Origin: Aradus depressus
Taxonomy: Eukaryota > Arthropoda > Insecta > Hemiptera > Aradidae
Assembly (NCBI GenBank): GCA_963662175.1
Contig: OY759223.1
Location: forward strand, 7,473,549 to 7,537,548
Reading direction: 5' to 3'
Length of the DNA stretch: 64,000 nt
Numbering within the stretch: position 1 is the stretch's first letter; each line of letters starts with the position of its first letter. The notes under the pieces are model-generated. The model was not told where the DNA came from and made no database searches. It saw nothing but the letters and a program-made list of their open reading frames with translations. A program made the position numbers and the translations under genes. Positions 45,700 through 58,875 of this stretch are shown here, piece by piece.

Positions 45700-46320
45700 T
45701 ATTACAAAACCGCGTGGTAACGAACACAAAGTCAGTTGTTCAATAATAAGTCCCATACCGCGTGGGAACTACACAAGTCACTTACTTACTGTGCTTGGTA
45801 ACAGACGACTCACTTTATACCCGCGTGGTAATAACCAACTCACTTCCGCATGGTAACTAACGACTCACCTTATACCCGCGTGGTAATAAGGACGAATCCA
45901 TTCCGCACACCGCGTGCTGGCTCGACCCAGACTCTCAGTCCACCCCGCGTGGCGACCAACTGGTCCCTCTCGTTGTTAAGAGACGACTCACTTTATACCC
46001 GCGTGGTAACAGCCAACTCAACCAACTCAGTCCACCCCGCGTGGCGACCAACTGCTTACTCTCGTTGTTAAGAGACGACTCACTTTATACCCGCGTGGTA
46101 ATAAACAACTCACTTCCGCATGGTAACTAACGACTCACCTTATACCCGCGTGGTAATAAGGACGAATCCATTCCGCACACCGCGTGCTGGCTCGACCCAG
46201 ACTCTCAGTCCACCCCGCGTGGCGACCAACTCAACGAACTCAGTCCACCCCGCGTGGTGCCCAATTGCTTACTGACTCATGTAGTTCAAGAGTCCCGCCG
46301 ACTCCTATCGATTGTCTCGG
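45700..46320 (+). repeat. CCGCGTGG-containing irregular tandem repeat
   Basis: About 18 copies of (a/c)ccgcgtgg or cgcatgg in phrases such as ttatacccgcgtggtaataa and gtccaccccgcgtggcgacc. A block of about 115 bp (45866-45980) is nearly repeated at 46133-46230. GC-rich in an AT-rich region. I see no ORF of interest; the open frames come from the repetition. Confidence 0.88.
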
Positions 46321-46500
46321 CGTGTTCCCGAATTCACCCACACTCAACTCGCGACTTAACACTCATATTTTTAAGTATTTATTTATTTCATTTTATGTTT
46401 AGTAATATTGTTAATTTTAATCCATGTGTGTATATATCTAATTTATAAGCTATCTTAAGGTATACATTATTATGATGTATCTTATTACCATATTATGGTT

Positions 46501-46844
46501 TAGTTAGTTATTATGACTCATGCCCGGGCTTTAACTACGAGGTCATATCGCCTACTACCAGAGCGCTCTTTCGTCACTCTGGTGAACATGAGCCCGACTC
46601 TACTGTGGGAGTCCTAAATTTTGCCTACCCTAAATTTCTATTCACGAAGAGCAGGGGTCTTTAACGAGTAATTGACATCGTACAGGCTCAGGACCATCGC
46701 TTAACGTCTCATCCGAAAGGACGGCATGTTTAAGTTTATTTGACCTCACAGATAAAATAAACTAAGGGCATCGGTCGGGTTTCGAACCCACGATCTTGAG
46801 CTCAGAAGACAAGCACGCATACCACTGAGCTACCGGCCCCCTCT
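46501..46844 (-). mobile_element. tRNA-derived SINE-1, near full length
   Basis: Reverse copy from tagttagttattatgactca to ctaccggccccctc. It is flanked by near-direct copies of tataagctatcttaa-type sequence (46447 and 46846), pointing to duplication of the flank at insertion. Confidence 0.9.
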
Positions 46845-46894
46845 ATAAGCTATCTTAATGTATGCATTATTATGATGTATCCTTTTACCATGTG

Positions 46895-47233
46895 AGGGCG
46901 CCGGTAGCTCAGTGGTATGCGCGCTTGACTTCTGAGCTCAAGATCGTGGGTTCGAAACCCGACCGAGGTCCTTAGTTTATTTTATCTGGGAGGTAAAATA
47001 AACTTAAACACGCCGTCCTTCGGATGGGACGTTAAGGTCCTGAGCCTGTACGATGTGTCAGGTACTCGTTAAAGACCCCTATCCTAGATGAATAAAAATT
47101 TAGGTTAGGCAAAATTTAGGACTCCCATAGTAGAGTCGGGCTCATGTCTACCAGACTGACGAAAGAGCGCTCTGGTAGTAGGCGATATGACCTCGTAGTT
47201 AAAGCCCGGGCATGAGTCATAAAACCTAACCTA
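46895..47233 (+). mobile_element. tRNA-derived SINE-1 with target-site duplication
   Basis: Forward copy with intact A box tagctcagtgg and B box ggttcgaaacc. It is flanked by ttaccatgt on both sides, a 9-bp target-site duplication as expected for LINE-mobilised SINEs. It sits 50 bp from an opposite-facing copy. Confidence 0.92.
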
Positions 47234-47609
47234 TTACCATGTTATGGTATTATTATTATTGTTATTAATATTATCATATGTTTAACAATATTGTTTGTTG
47301 ATATGATAGTGGTATTTAGCGTATTGTTAGTGTGAGGTTAACTCTAACAAGGTAAGAGAAATAAACAACGTTTATTGAATGTTTATTAAAAAATCATGAA
47401 TTTGAATAACATGAGGCAATTGTGTAGAGCGGTCGTTGCGTAGCATCACTTGTAGAGAATGAATATGGTCTGAGTCGAGAAGTAGTGTTTCTTGTTTTAT
47501 ATTCTGGAATGAACTTTTGACCCTAGAGTGACACTTCGGAGTAAAGTTGTCTCTAGAATAACTATAGTTATCGTTAACTCTAGAATTAATGTAGTCCTTT
47601 AATTAGAGT

Positions 47610-48345
47610 TATCTCTAGGATTATAGTTATCTGATTATCTACATTTCAGTGCAAGAACTTTACACTCTTGAATTGCCTAAGGCTATAATTTGTACTTAAG
47701 TTACTGTAGTGCTTTATTTTTTTTCCTTCTTCTTGGCCTTAAGATTAATTGTAATCCTATATAGCCGCATCAATCGTGTTTGTATTAGGAGGATCAGGGG
47801 AAACTGGGCACCCAACCTGCAGAGTCAACCACACCAAGGGATCAGGGATGGCACCACTGGACCACTCTTTCTTGTTTAGGCAGTACGTCAGCGAGGGTGT
47901 ACTTGTATGTGGCACCGATCACACCCTCCAACCCAGGAACTGTATCAGCCATGAGGCCCCGTCCAGGCAGCCACACATAGGCCCGCCAACCTCGAGAGCC
48001 CCCACCCAATAGTGCTTTACTTATCTCTAGGATTATAACTATCTATAGATCTACAGTAAAGTGCAGGAACTTAACACTCTCGAATTGCTCTGTGGCTATA
48101 GTGTAAGACTATGGACTTCAGTTACTTTTGTGATGTAGTTATACCTAGGATTATAACTATCTGTAGATCTACAGTTCAGTGCAGGAACTTAACACTCTCG
48201 AATTGCTCTGTGGCTATAGTGTAAGACTATGGACTTCAGTTACTTTTGTGTTATAGTTATCTCTAGGATTATAACTATCTGTAGATCTATAGTTCAGTGC
48301 AGGAACTTAATACTCTCGAATTGCTCTGTGGCTATAGTGTTTGTG
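47610..48345 (+). repeat. 118-bp tandem repeat interrupted by the retrosequence
   Basis: Units start ggattataactatctgtaga at 48030, 48148 and 48266 (118 bp apart), with gcaggaacttaacactctcg and gtggctatagtgtaagacta. A diverged unit lies at 47620-47716, split from the rest by the insert at 47717-48010. Confidence 0.88.
47717..48010 (-). mobile_element. Retrosequence with poly(A), inserted in minus orientation
   Basis: A 294-bp GC-richer insert starting with poly(T) on the plus strand. It is flanked by agtgcttta on both sides (47708-47716; 48011-48019), a 9-bp target-site duplication. On the minus strand a frame reads GLMADTVPGLEGVIGATYKY then TLADVLPKQERVVQWCHP and stop, and the end is aagaaggaaaaaaaa. 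The source is not recognised: a truncated LINE or a processed gene copy. Confidence 0.7.
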
Positions 48346-48636
48346 CCATCCATGGCTACCAGATGATCCTCGCTGGTTAGCTCCGCACACTTCCTCAATC
48401 ACCAGAGTCTCGTACTGGCTAAAAGAATGCAGTTCCTTCAATATAAAACCGCAGTTTCGTCCTCTCTTTTCTAGCATTACTCTTCTTCTGTGATATGCTG
48501 CTTCTGCTATATGCCTGAACTGGAGAGCGATCCTCACTCTCTTCTTGCTCGTTCGCGAGGGTCTTAAACTGATTCTTTCGGAGTGACTGGTGGTATCTTC
48601 CTGTATGGTGTTAATCGTCTTTTCAAATTCATTCAA
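48307..48636 (-). CDS. Small ORF of unknown function on the minus strand
   Basis: A 109-codon minus-strand frame, rich in Arg/Glu/His (for example QFRHIAEAAYHRRRVMLEKR, then FILKELHSFSQYETLVIEEV). The middle looks like real protein, but I recognise no family. The 3' end overlaps the last unit of the 118-bp array, so that part is not conserved coding. It may be a decayed mobile-element or host exon. Confidence 0.25.
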   Translation of the reverse strand: MNEFEKTINTIQEDTTSHSERISLRPSRTSKKRVRIALQFRHIAEAAYHRRRVMLEKRGRNCGFILKELHSFSQYETLVIEEVCGANQRGSSGSHGWHKHYSHRAIREY

Positions 48637-48714
48637 TGTCGCTGGCTATTAATCTTTCGACAACGTGACGAATGGAAGCACTTTAGCTAACCGAAAACCG
48701 AAATGTTTAGGAAA

Positions 48715-49150
48715 AAAATAGAGATATCTGGCTGAGGACATTCAGTTAAATTTTCTTTCTCCCAAACCAACCGACCCTTTAGGCTAAAATTCAAGTTGAT
48801 TTACTTAGACGCTTATGAATCCTTATACTAAATTTCGTGCCGATTCGTTACATCACCACTTATTATGGTTTTTGGGTCGAGCCCCCCTCCTCTGATCTCT
48901 TCTTTCCTTCGGCCGATTTTGCGGAAAATTAAAAGAGGTCGTTCTTATGGGTTTTTGAATTTACATATCAAAATTTAAATCAATACATTCATTACAACGA
49001 CAGTTATTGGAGTTTTTGAGTTAAGCTACCCTCTTAGTCTCCCCCTACCATTTGGTCGATTTGGTTGAAAATTAATAGGTGTTGTCCTTATGGGGTTCTA
49101 TTCTCTATTACATAACTCTCCTTTACCTCATATATCTGGGAAAGTAATAC
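48715..49150 (+). mobile_element. Family X forward copy, diverged
   Basis: Contains ctcccaaaccaaccgaccct, gatttacttagacgcttatg, two subrepeats (acaacgacagttattggagt) and a decayed end (cataactctcctttacctc). It lies 220 bp before tentative gene B exon 1. Confidence 0.7.
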
Positions 49151-49372
49151 AATTATTTTTTTTATATATTTTTTTCCATAATTTATTTTAAACTGAGAGA
49201 ACACAATAAGAAGATATGAACACAAGAACAGTATAAAAAAACTAAAACAATAAAGAACACTTGTGTCACTTGATAACTAACTAAAAAAAAATATTTGAAG
49301 TAAAAGTAAGCATAAATATGTTCCAGGTTCATTTGAACTATAATATAAAAGTTCAGTTGAAGAAAACAAGGT

Positions 49373-49436
49373 ATGCTTCCTACGAAATCAAGCAAGGAGG
49401 TTGTCGCTGAAAGATGGAACATCAATCAAGCAGGAA
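49373..49436 (+). CDS. Gene B exon 1, tentative
   Basis: ATG opens MLPTKSSKEVVAERWNINQ(AG), followed by GCAGGAA|gtatgt in phase 1, the phase needed to join exon 2 through a Thr codon exactly as in gene A. It has no clear similarity to gene A exons 1-2, although N-termini of this family vary. Another first exon in 45100-52280 is possible. Confidence 0.4.
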
Positions 49437-52400
49437 GTATGTCTCCCATATTTTCTTTGTTTATAAACTTCGATTTTTCTGAACAACTGAAACTTAAAAA
49501 TAATTTTGCTTAACAACGGAAGTTCAAAATACACTTGGCTATCAAGTGAATAAATATATATATTTATTTATTTTACGTTAAGCGGTGGTCCCGAGCCTGT
49601 ACGATGTCAGTTACTCGTTAAAGACCCCTGGCCTAGGTGAATAAAAATTTATGGTAGGCAAAATTTAGGCCTCCCACAGTAGAGTCGAGCTCATGTCTAC
49701 CAGAGTGACAAAAGAGCGCTCTGGTAGTAGACGATATGACCTCGTAGTTAAAGCCCGTGCATGAGTCATAATAACTAATTAAAAATAATAGTTTCCTGCC
49801 TTCCCCATTTCTCCAACATAATGGTGGCCGTGGGTTGTTCCCCCCACTTTATTGCATGTACACTGCACAGCAGTGGAGGCAAACCAAGGAGAGCTGAGAG
49901 TGCGAGTAGATGAGGGGAGAACTTGGTCACCACCAGCACTAGCTAATAAGGAAACTATAGGCGTGTATTAACTGGAGCAGTATGGTTCAGCTACATTACG
50001 TAGCTAACTATAAGGTGTGACTTATATTATGAAGAAAACTTGTCGTTTGGCATGTGAAGTTTCTTATTTCATCGGTTACTATTTTTTTTGCTTTGTATAC
50101 GTCTATGTATTTTACTATAAAATTCATTCATTAGTTTTAATTTTTTTATTGTATTTTTTTATTTTATTATTGTATTTTTTTATTTTATTATTGTATTTTT
50201 TTATTTTATTATTGTATTTATTTTATTTTATTATTGTATTAACAATTTAAATATTCGTAAGAGTTACGTTAAGGCAGGACTTCCCACCCTGCCATGGACT
50301 TCCCTAGGAGACAGGTAACGTGAGCATTGTATAAATATGACAACTTAACAAACTTAAATGTCACTTTTGAACTTTTGTCCTGACAATGGCTTAAGCTGAA
50401 ACCGGTACACTTTATGTACATATTGTTGTGTAATTTGACAATATAAAAGTTAATCATGTTCTTTGTTTTTTTATTTTATTTCTCTATAATAGTCCTGTTG
50501 AAAATGAGGTGGAAAACAAAAAATTTGTAATTTTTGCTAAAAATTGAATAAACGGTCGTTATTTGAACTCACATATTATCTGTACCTCTTCACGTAATTT
50601 CAACAACTGTAAGCTCTTTCGACGCAGATTTTTATGTACTTTAATTTATAACGGAATACAATTTTATGAGAAATGGGTCGTTTGTGAGTTATTCGCAAAA
50701 AACTAAAAAAGTCCGAAAAATTCAAAGTTTTTGAGACACCCCACTTAAAGCACAAGCAGAAAATTGGTGCAAATTTCAAAAACCTCTTTTCACGTTTAAA
50801 TGAAGAAATTAAAACCGTTTCCAGCTTTCCACGAATTATTTTTATTGGCATGCTAAAGAACGTTTTTTTTGTTATTGACGTCATATGTCCCCCCCGAAGG
50901 TACAAACGACGAAACATCCGTTGAGCTCGGCATTTCGTACGTACTCAAGAATGAAAAAGTTTCTAAAAAGTTATTAGTTTTCCTCCTAGTGTCCTTTTCC
51001 AGTTTTTTTCGTATTTCATTATTTTTTATGTTTTTGACAAATCACTTGAATTCATCATGATTACAAAGTGTATGATGCAAGTTCGAAGACAAAATATGAA
51101 TTAGTATGAACATAAAACGGGGCCCTACGGATGTAAACAAAGCCGCAAGAGAAAAGGGATTAGTGTTGCGTTCGAATCAAAACAAAAACCATGAACCATT
51201 TCTTATTTTTCTATTTCCGTTTCATCTATTCACCCGATTTTGAATCTGAAAAATGATTTGAACTCATTGAACTGTCTACATTCGGCGCTCTACCTGTAAA
51301 TTTAAAAAAAAAGAAAAAAAATAACGGAAAAAATTAAAGAAAAATACATAAAAAAATTAAAATTCGGAATTTACAATTTAAAAAACGAAAAATGGAGTGT
51401 CATATCAATTCTACATTTATATTCAGTGCGAAGGAAAGAAAAAAATATTTAAAAAAAGTTGAGCCGTTTGAAATAAATTCATAACAAAATACGGTACATT
51501 TAACCCTAAATAAGTCGTTGAGTTCGACAGTTGTATTTAAATTGAAAATACTTCCTGATTTTAGAAGAGAGATACGAACTTTCCTAATTATTTTTAGTTA
51601 GTTAACGTGACTCATGCCCGGGCTTTAACTACGAGGTCATATCGCCTACTACCAGAGCGCTCTTTCGTCAATCTGGTGGACATGAGTCCGACTCTACTGT
51701 GGGAATCCTAAATTTTGCCAGCGGTCTTTAACGAGTATCTGACATCGTACAGGCTCGGAACCATCGCTTAACGTCCCATCCGAAGGTCGGTGTGCTTAAG
51801 TTTATTTTACCTCCCAGATAAAATAAACTAAAGGCCTCGGTTGGGTTTCGAACCCACGACCTTTAGCTCAAAAGGCGAGCACGCATACCACTGAGCTACC
51901 GGTGCACTCTAATTATATTTAGATATATACATTTCATATACTTCTAATTAAAGTACATAAAAAATAAGAGGTCTATGTCAATTAGACTGATTACTTATTC
52001 AAATAACTCTAATGAAGCACTTCATTTGAAACCTTTCAAAAAAAAAAAATGAATGAAAGTAAAAGAATGAATGAAAATAAAATAGATGTATATAATTTGG
52101 ATATAACTATTTAAATATCATCAGAACTTAATATCGGGGAAGATGCAGAGCGAAGTTCTCGTATTTCATACTTCAGCCATTGTTCTATCAACTTAAACTT
52201 GAATGAATTTACTAAAAATGCTTAATGTTTTTAATGAAGATCTTAATTTATACCTAATATTACCAGATAATTTATAATATTTCAGCTTTAGGAGTTCGAC
52301 ATTTGCAAGCTATGCTTCTCAGCACCTGTTTGGCGAGTAATAACGTACAAGAGGTCAATTCAGGGCTTGCGCTTTACGCCATGACGTTGGGCAGTCGTAA

Positions 52401-55400
52401 CAGATGGGGCAAGAAGTACAAGGTGAGAAAAAAAACAGTTTAATTAATCAATTAAATTTTCGCTCCCCCTCCAAAACCAGTCGACTGTTTGCTCTAATAT
52501 TCAACGTATTGACTTACATATGAGCTCCTAAATCTTCATACTAAATTTTGTGTCTATAAATTCATTACTTCGGCAGTTATTAGGTTTTTGAGTCCCCTCC
52601 CTCGAAACCGCTCCCCTTCACTTCAGCCGAAATCGAGTTTTTGGGGTAAGCCTCTCCCTAATCCCACCTCCTTTTTGTCGATTTGGCTGAAAAACAATAG
52701 GTCTCATCGTTAGAGGGTTCTGTATCTACATATAAAATTTTGTGTCGATACATTAATTCAGTTGAAAGTTGTCGTGCTCACAGACAGACTTATTTATCAA
52801 ATTTGGAATCTGGAGGTCGGAAAATATGAAATTCCGTTGAAAATTTCACATCGAATTTTTAACAAATTACATTACTTCCCCTATACTTCGTACAGCCGTT
52901 TTCGGTTAAATCAAGGAAACGTCTAAAAATATGTGTTTCAAGATGGTTTTCGGCATGTATCTCGAAAACCGGACGATCTATAAAAAATGATATTTCATAT
53001 AAATGATGCATTTTATTATTTTCTATAACTATTACTCGAACAGATTTTTGATTAGATCATAATCATTAATCTATATCCCTGTAGTTAGGTCCCGGGGGGA
53101 ATGTGTCCTCTCGCTTTTTGCGGTAGAGAGCTCACAACTTTTCAATTACATACATACATACGCACAGACAGACGATCATCGCGAAAATGGTCAAAACGTA
53201 TTGAGGGGACCTTGAAACGTGAAAATCCGTTGAAACCTCAATCTCATATTTTCGCACAATTACAATAGGTAGGTACTTATAAAATTTACTGTGTTATGTG
53301 GTTCTGAATCTAGCTAAAACTATAGTTATTTTCTTAGGACTATATATGAAATGAAAATTTCTCTTTACCTTGCGTGTAACTGCAGTGTGTAAAAAAGTCA
53401 AGAGGAAAGTTATCAGGTCACAAAAATTCGTGTTAAACCACAAAGCAACATAACCTGAACTAGGAAACGGCGGGAAAAGCGGGAACATAGTTTGGCGCCT
53501 CAGGCACTAGCTAATGCTGCTACCTGTTAGAGAAATGGTGAATCACGTCTATATTTTCATAACAGCAGACCCAGGAGTGATTTAAAACATTTTTTTGTTT
53601 TGGGTTCAAGTAACCCCCCAGGGTCCAAGTAACCCCAAGTTACGGTACTTCCTTATACTATAGAGTGTATCTGTGAACACGATAAGTCCCAGTTGAATGA
53701 ATGTATCGACATGAAATTTAAGATGTGTACCCAGAACCCCGTAAGGACGCACCTATTAATTGTCCAAGAAATTGGCGAAGGGATGAGGATAATCAGAAGA
53801 GGAGCTTAACCCAAAAACCCCAATAACTGCCAATGTAATGAATATATCGATAAAAAATTTAGTATGAAGTTTCAGAATCCACTATGAAAGTCAACTATTA
53901 TCGTTTAATTCAAGGCTCTCTAGTCCTTTTGAATAGGAAAATCCTCAAAAAAAATATAATTTCGCCGGAGCTTCTTAATTATTGGACAAGCACATGATAG
54001 AGAAGGAGAACAAAAATAAATGGGATACAAAATAATAATAATACTGAGAACAATGTAAAAAAAAAAAATAGTATATTATAAGAAAATATATATATATACA
54101 TATATGTATATTCAATGATGCAAAAAAGAATAAATCTAGTTAATCAAAATTAAATTAAAAATTAACTTGAGTTTAAAAAGATATTCTTATCAAAATATGT
54201 CATAAAGAATGGGTAAATAATTATTATATATTATCAGACATATTGGATCTATAATAAAAACATAATATAAATCCATAAAATAAAAAGAAAGGTTTATATA
54301 TAAATATATATTGTTAAAAAATAATCACTGAAAGTAATATAATAAAAAATATAATCGACTGACTATGGACCACGTACAAGGAAAGTAGTTCCGTAAGAAA
54401 CAATGTTTGAATATCCCGTACGTAATTAAAACTGATAATATTAACGTGAGCTCACGATGAAAATAAAAATGATAAAATGATAAATATCTTTATGTTGACA
54501 AAAACAGTGTGATGAAAATATTGAACGAAGCTCATCGGACGAATGAAGACAAAGCTGAACAAGGACACTGGCAGATAGCAAGTCCAAATTGAAGTTCAAG
54601 AAAACCAAAAAAGGAAGGAGGGACGTAATAAAATACGGCAATAAATAAAAACTTAAAATGGATCCACTCACTGGCAACTATAGCATGGGACTGACTGGGA
54701 CTGAGTATCAGACTCAAAGGGGGATTAGCCATGTGTTTACATTAAGAACGTTGTTGACTAAACAATTATACAAATACTGTACCAATAGTCGATTGGTTTT
54801 GGAGGGAGAGCAAAAGCTTAATTGATTATTTCAATGTGGGGAAGTACAATTATCTAATCATTCAAATTACTTTTCCCTTTTTTTCTCTCTTTTCTGTCTT
54901 TGTCATTCTCTATTTTTATTATATTTTTTTTTATCATATTTTCCAAATTATTCCATCATAATCAATATTATTCCTTTTTGGCTCATTTACACATTAATAT
55001 ATTTTTATTATGCATTTATTTATTTTTTATCCTATCTTATTTTCTGATTTCTAAGTTAATTTTATTTCAAACCTTGTCTGGGCATCCTTCCTTCTCTTTT
55101 ATAATCAACCATCATAGTACTATGCTCGGTCGATTTATATTTATATATATTATCAATTTTATCTCTTTCTTAGTTATATAGATTTGCTTTTTTTCTTTTT
55201 TACTTATTCTCTTTTATTTTTGTAGATACTTTTATTTATTTTGTTTCATCATATTGAAGTTGTTAATTTTATGTTTTTTCCTGTTTTTCTATTTCCTGTT
55301 TATCTATTTTTTAGTTGTATAGTTTTTCTCCAATGTAGCACTAATTTTTATTTACCTACCTATCTTTTTATTTATTCATACTGTTACTATATTTCATTGT

Positions 55401-58400
55401 TTCCTTTTCTTTACTCTGTATGTATTTATTCTTAGGGGACCTCGGTCCCAGAATAATAAAATTTCTTATCATTTTCATTTCATTGCATTGCTGATGTTTG
55501 ATTTGTTTTTGTATTTCTCCAGAAGTTCACATGGGAGCCCGGAGACTACCTTCTGTTGAGCAGTTCGTACTTCTACACGTCCATCCTGGGCTGTCTTCTC
55601 AGCTGCTTCATTGCTTCTCGCTTCAACAATAAAGCCCTTCTCCTGAGTGTGGGCGGACTTAGTGGAGTCATACTCTGCTACGTCACACCCATCCTCACAT
55701 ACTACTTTGGATATCATGGTCTTATGGTCATACGGCTTATTCAGGGATTTACACAGGTATAGTCCCCGACATGAAACTAGGATCTATACCCTGGAGCTGG
55801 CTTCTCATTTTATTGTATGTCTCAAAAACATGGATTTCTCTCATTTATCAATAGTAGAAATGTCAATTCACTGTAATAATTATTGGTAATCAATAATATA
55901 TTTTGCAAGTATATTATAATATTATAATTTGGGCAAGTTATGAAATGGTCAGAAATTTGATGATGAATTTTCAACGGAATTTCATGTTTTCGATCCAAAA
56001 ATGAAAAAAATACATTTCTGACTGTATGTGTATCTGTAAACATGATAACTCCTGATAAAATATATTGTAGAGAAATATAAACGAAACCCTTGAGCATGCC
56101 GTCCTTCGGATGGTTAAACGATGATCCCAAGCCTATATGATGTCAGGTACTCATTAAAGACCCCTACCCATCCTAACTAAACCTGGGTAGCAAAATTTAG
56201 AACTGCCATTGTAGAGTCATGTCCGCACTTTCGTTGCTCTGGTAGTAGGCGATATGATCTCGTAGTTAAAGCATGAGTCATAACTAACTCGCTAGTGCGG
56301 TACATGAGCCCGACTCTACTATGGGAATCCTAAATTTTGCCTACCCTAAATTGTTATTCAGTGAGGATAAAGGTGATTAACGAGTACTTGACATCTTGCA
56401 GGCTCGGGACCATCGCGTAACGTCCCATCCGAATGACTTATATACTATATAAAAGCTTGAGTACGATGTCAGCTATTCATTAAAGACCTCTATCCTAGAT
56501 GTATAAGAATTTAGGATAGACAAAATTTAGAACTCCTACAGTAGTGTCGGGCCCATGTCCAACGAGTTACGAAAGAGCGCTCTGTTAGTAGGCGATATGA
56601 CCTCATAGTTAAGCCCAGGCAAATGTTTGGTTTTATTTCAATTTAAAATGATGGCCTGGCAACACTGGTATTGCGACTTTTCTTTTTTGTAAGTTTGAAC
56701 TTGTTCTTTTTTTCATTTTTCATTTATTTACTAAAATAAATGGTGTTAAATAAATTAGTATTAAATAAAGAACCATGTACTTTTATTTCATTTTTATTAT
56801 TGTTGTTATTGTTTATCTATACTTATATGTTAACGGGTTTAGTTCTTTATTTGGTGTGTCTAAAGTTGATGATGTCAAGCTGGGTGTGATGTGTTTTGGT
56901 GAAACCTGGCTCACTACAGACCAGCCCAGTCTCCCTGCTTTTCTTAAATACTATGATTCTTTTAAATAGTATGATTCTTCTCGTCCAAAGCGTATTATCA
57001 TATGAACAGCATTCCCATAAAAATCGTTATCTCTATTAATCTTTTAGAGCTTTCGCCTTTTTTTGTTTTTCCAGGCAATTTCCTTAATTAAATGTTAATT
57101 TATTTACACCGTAGTTCAGTGTCCAGGAAATTTGAGTTATATTGTTCCTCCGTTTATACCATGAATAAGATAACAAAGTGCTAACATTATTTCTAACATA
57201 ATATTTTCAAATATTCCTTTAAGTGGTGACTTTATACTCAGATTTGAAGTAAAGAAAAACTCTAAAAGACTAATGTTAACCGTGGCTTTATTTTAATTTA
57301 ACCTTTTTATTAATATAAGTATTGCGTTATTTTTGTTATCAGTTATTGAATCTATCTGTTGTGATGTATAAAAATAACACATTAGAATAATGAAGTTATA
57401 AACATTAAAAAAATAAGTATATTTATTGTATTTTTTTACATAAAGCAAAGTTTCTTTTTAAAACAAATGAATAAAAAAAAAAAAAACACTGCCATCAGCT
57501 GTTTTAATTAGTGTTAAGTAGTGAAGAGGTCGAGGCCTAGCTATGGCGGCGGTTTGAGTAAAAATGTAGAGTGGTGTTTTAGGCTTATGTTGTAATGAAC
57601 TAAATAGAAGTGTATTGTTGCTGAAATTGATCCAAAAAGAAGGTACTTTTATTTGTTTATATGTACAGGATATATGCCCAGATATATATAACTTAATTTT
57701 CGAAAAAGGCCCTAAAAAATATTAAAAGTTCAAGACGTACAATTTTGAAGAAAGTGCACGTATATTTAAAAAAAAAATTCAATTAACAAACTTTTCATTT
57801 GGATTTTTAAAGAGATGTATTTATAATTCTGTATCGAACTCCTTGCTATAAGATAATTCTTTATAAGCAATAAAGTTATTCCTTAATTCATTTATTATTT
57901 GTTTATCTTTATTTATTTTTCTAGGGTATTGTGATACCAGTGGTGTACGGCCAGATGGCAAGATGGATACCTCCCCAGGAGCGGGACACAATCTGTCCTA
58001 TGATCCTATCAGGTAAGAGTACTTTTATATATTTTCAGACATATCACGAACACTGTGTTCATATATTGACACGAAATTTTATATGTGTATAAAAAAAACA
58101 TAAAGACGACAACCCCCTCCAGTTTTTTTCCCCTCCATCACTCTTCCCCTCCTAACCATACACTTGACAACGCTCTAACCAGCGAAATATATTGTGTATT
58201 TTATATAAATATAGTGGAATTGTTTGACTTGTTCTAAGTGTTTTATTCAGTAGTATAAACATACAAGCATGCTGTTGGTACATTTTAAGTTGTCAGGTGA
58301 GGATATCTTATCATTCATTACATTTGTGTAACTACACAGTGGTTCAATACAGAATGGACAACACTGATAAGGGGAAGAGATGGAGGGGAGGTGCGCGGGA

Positions 58401-58801
58401 ATACTTGTCTCATCTGCCATCTCAAAATGAACCAAATATATATTCAAATTTATTAAAATTAATAATTCTATTTGTCTGTTTAGGTAGATCACTTGGAGCC
58501 TTCTTTGTACTGTGCATGGGTGGGTTTCTGGTGCGCAGTATCGGAGGTTGGCCCAGTTTGTACTATTTCTGCGCCAATTGTGGATTGGTATGGTGTGTGG
58601 CATATTTAATGTTTGGCGCCCAAGATCCAAATCAGTGTTTTTACATTGGCGAACCCGAAAGACTGTATATTAATGCCTCTCTTCGGAAAATCTCTCAGGC
58701 GACAACAATATATGTGAGTACTAGCTGTGTTACTTCACGTTACCCGGGAAACTCACTCTATTTCATGTCAGGGGTGCCCAAACTGTTAAGACTGTTTTCA
58801 T

Positions 58802-58875
<74 letters not shown>

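Larger units (their letters stand above)
49790..52285. other. Gene B intron 1 (tentative)
   Basis: Holds a 24-bp repeat (50125-50245) and a SINE-1 (51595-51909). The rest, including 50250-51590, is AT-rich without recognised genes or repeats. Confidence 0.55.

Noticed and set aside
45850..46402. Short ORFs over the CCGCGTGG cluster
   Set aside because: They are repeat translations with no start context and no recognised domain.
46895..46968. tRNA gene (A and B boxes present)
   Set aside because: The tRNA-like part is fused to a SINE body, has a target-site duplication and is present in many copies, so it is the head of SINE-1. The same holds at 16386 and 62965.
49183..49425. 80-codon minus-strand hydrophobic ORF
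   Set aside because: It is an A/T-rich shadow opposite tentative gene B exon 1, with no supporting features.
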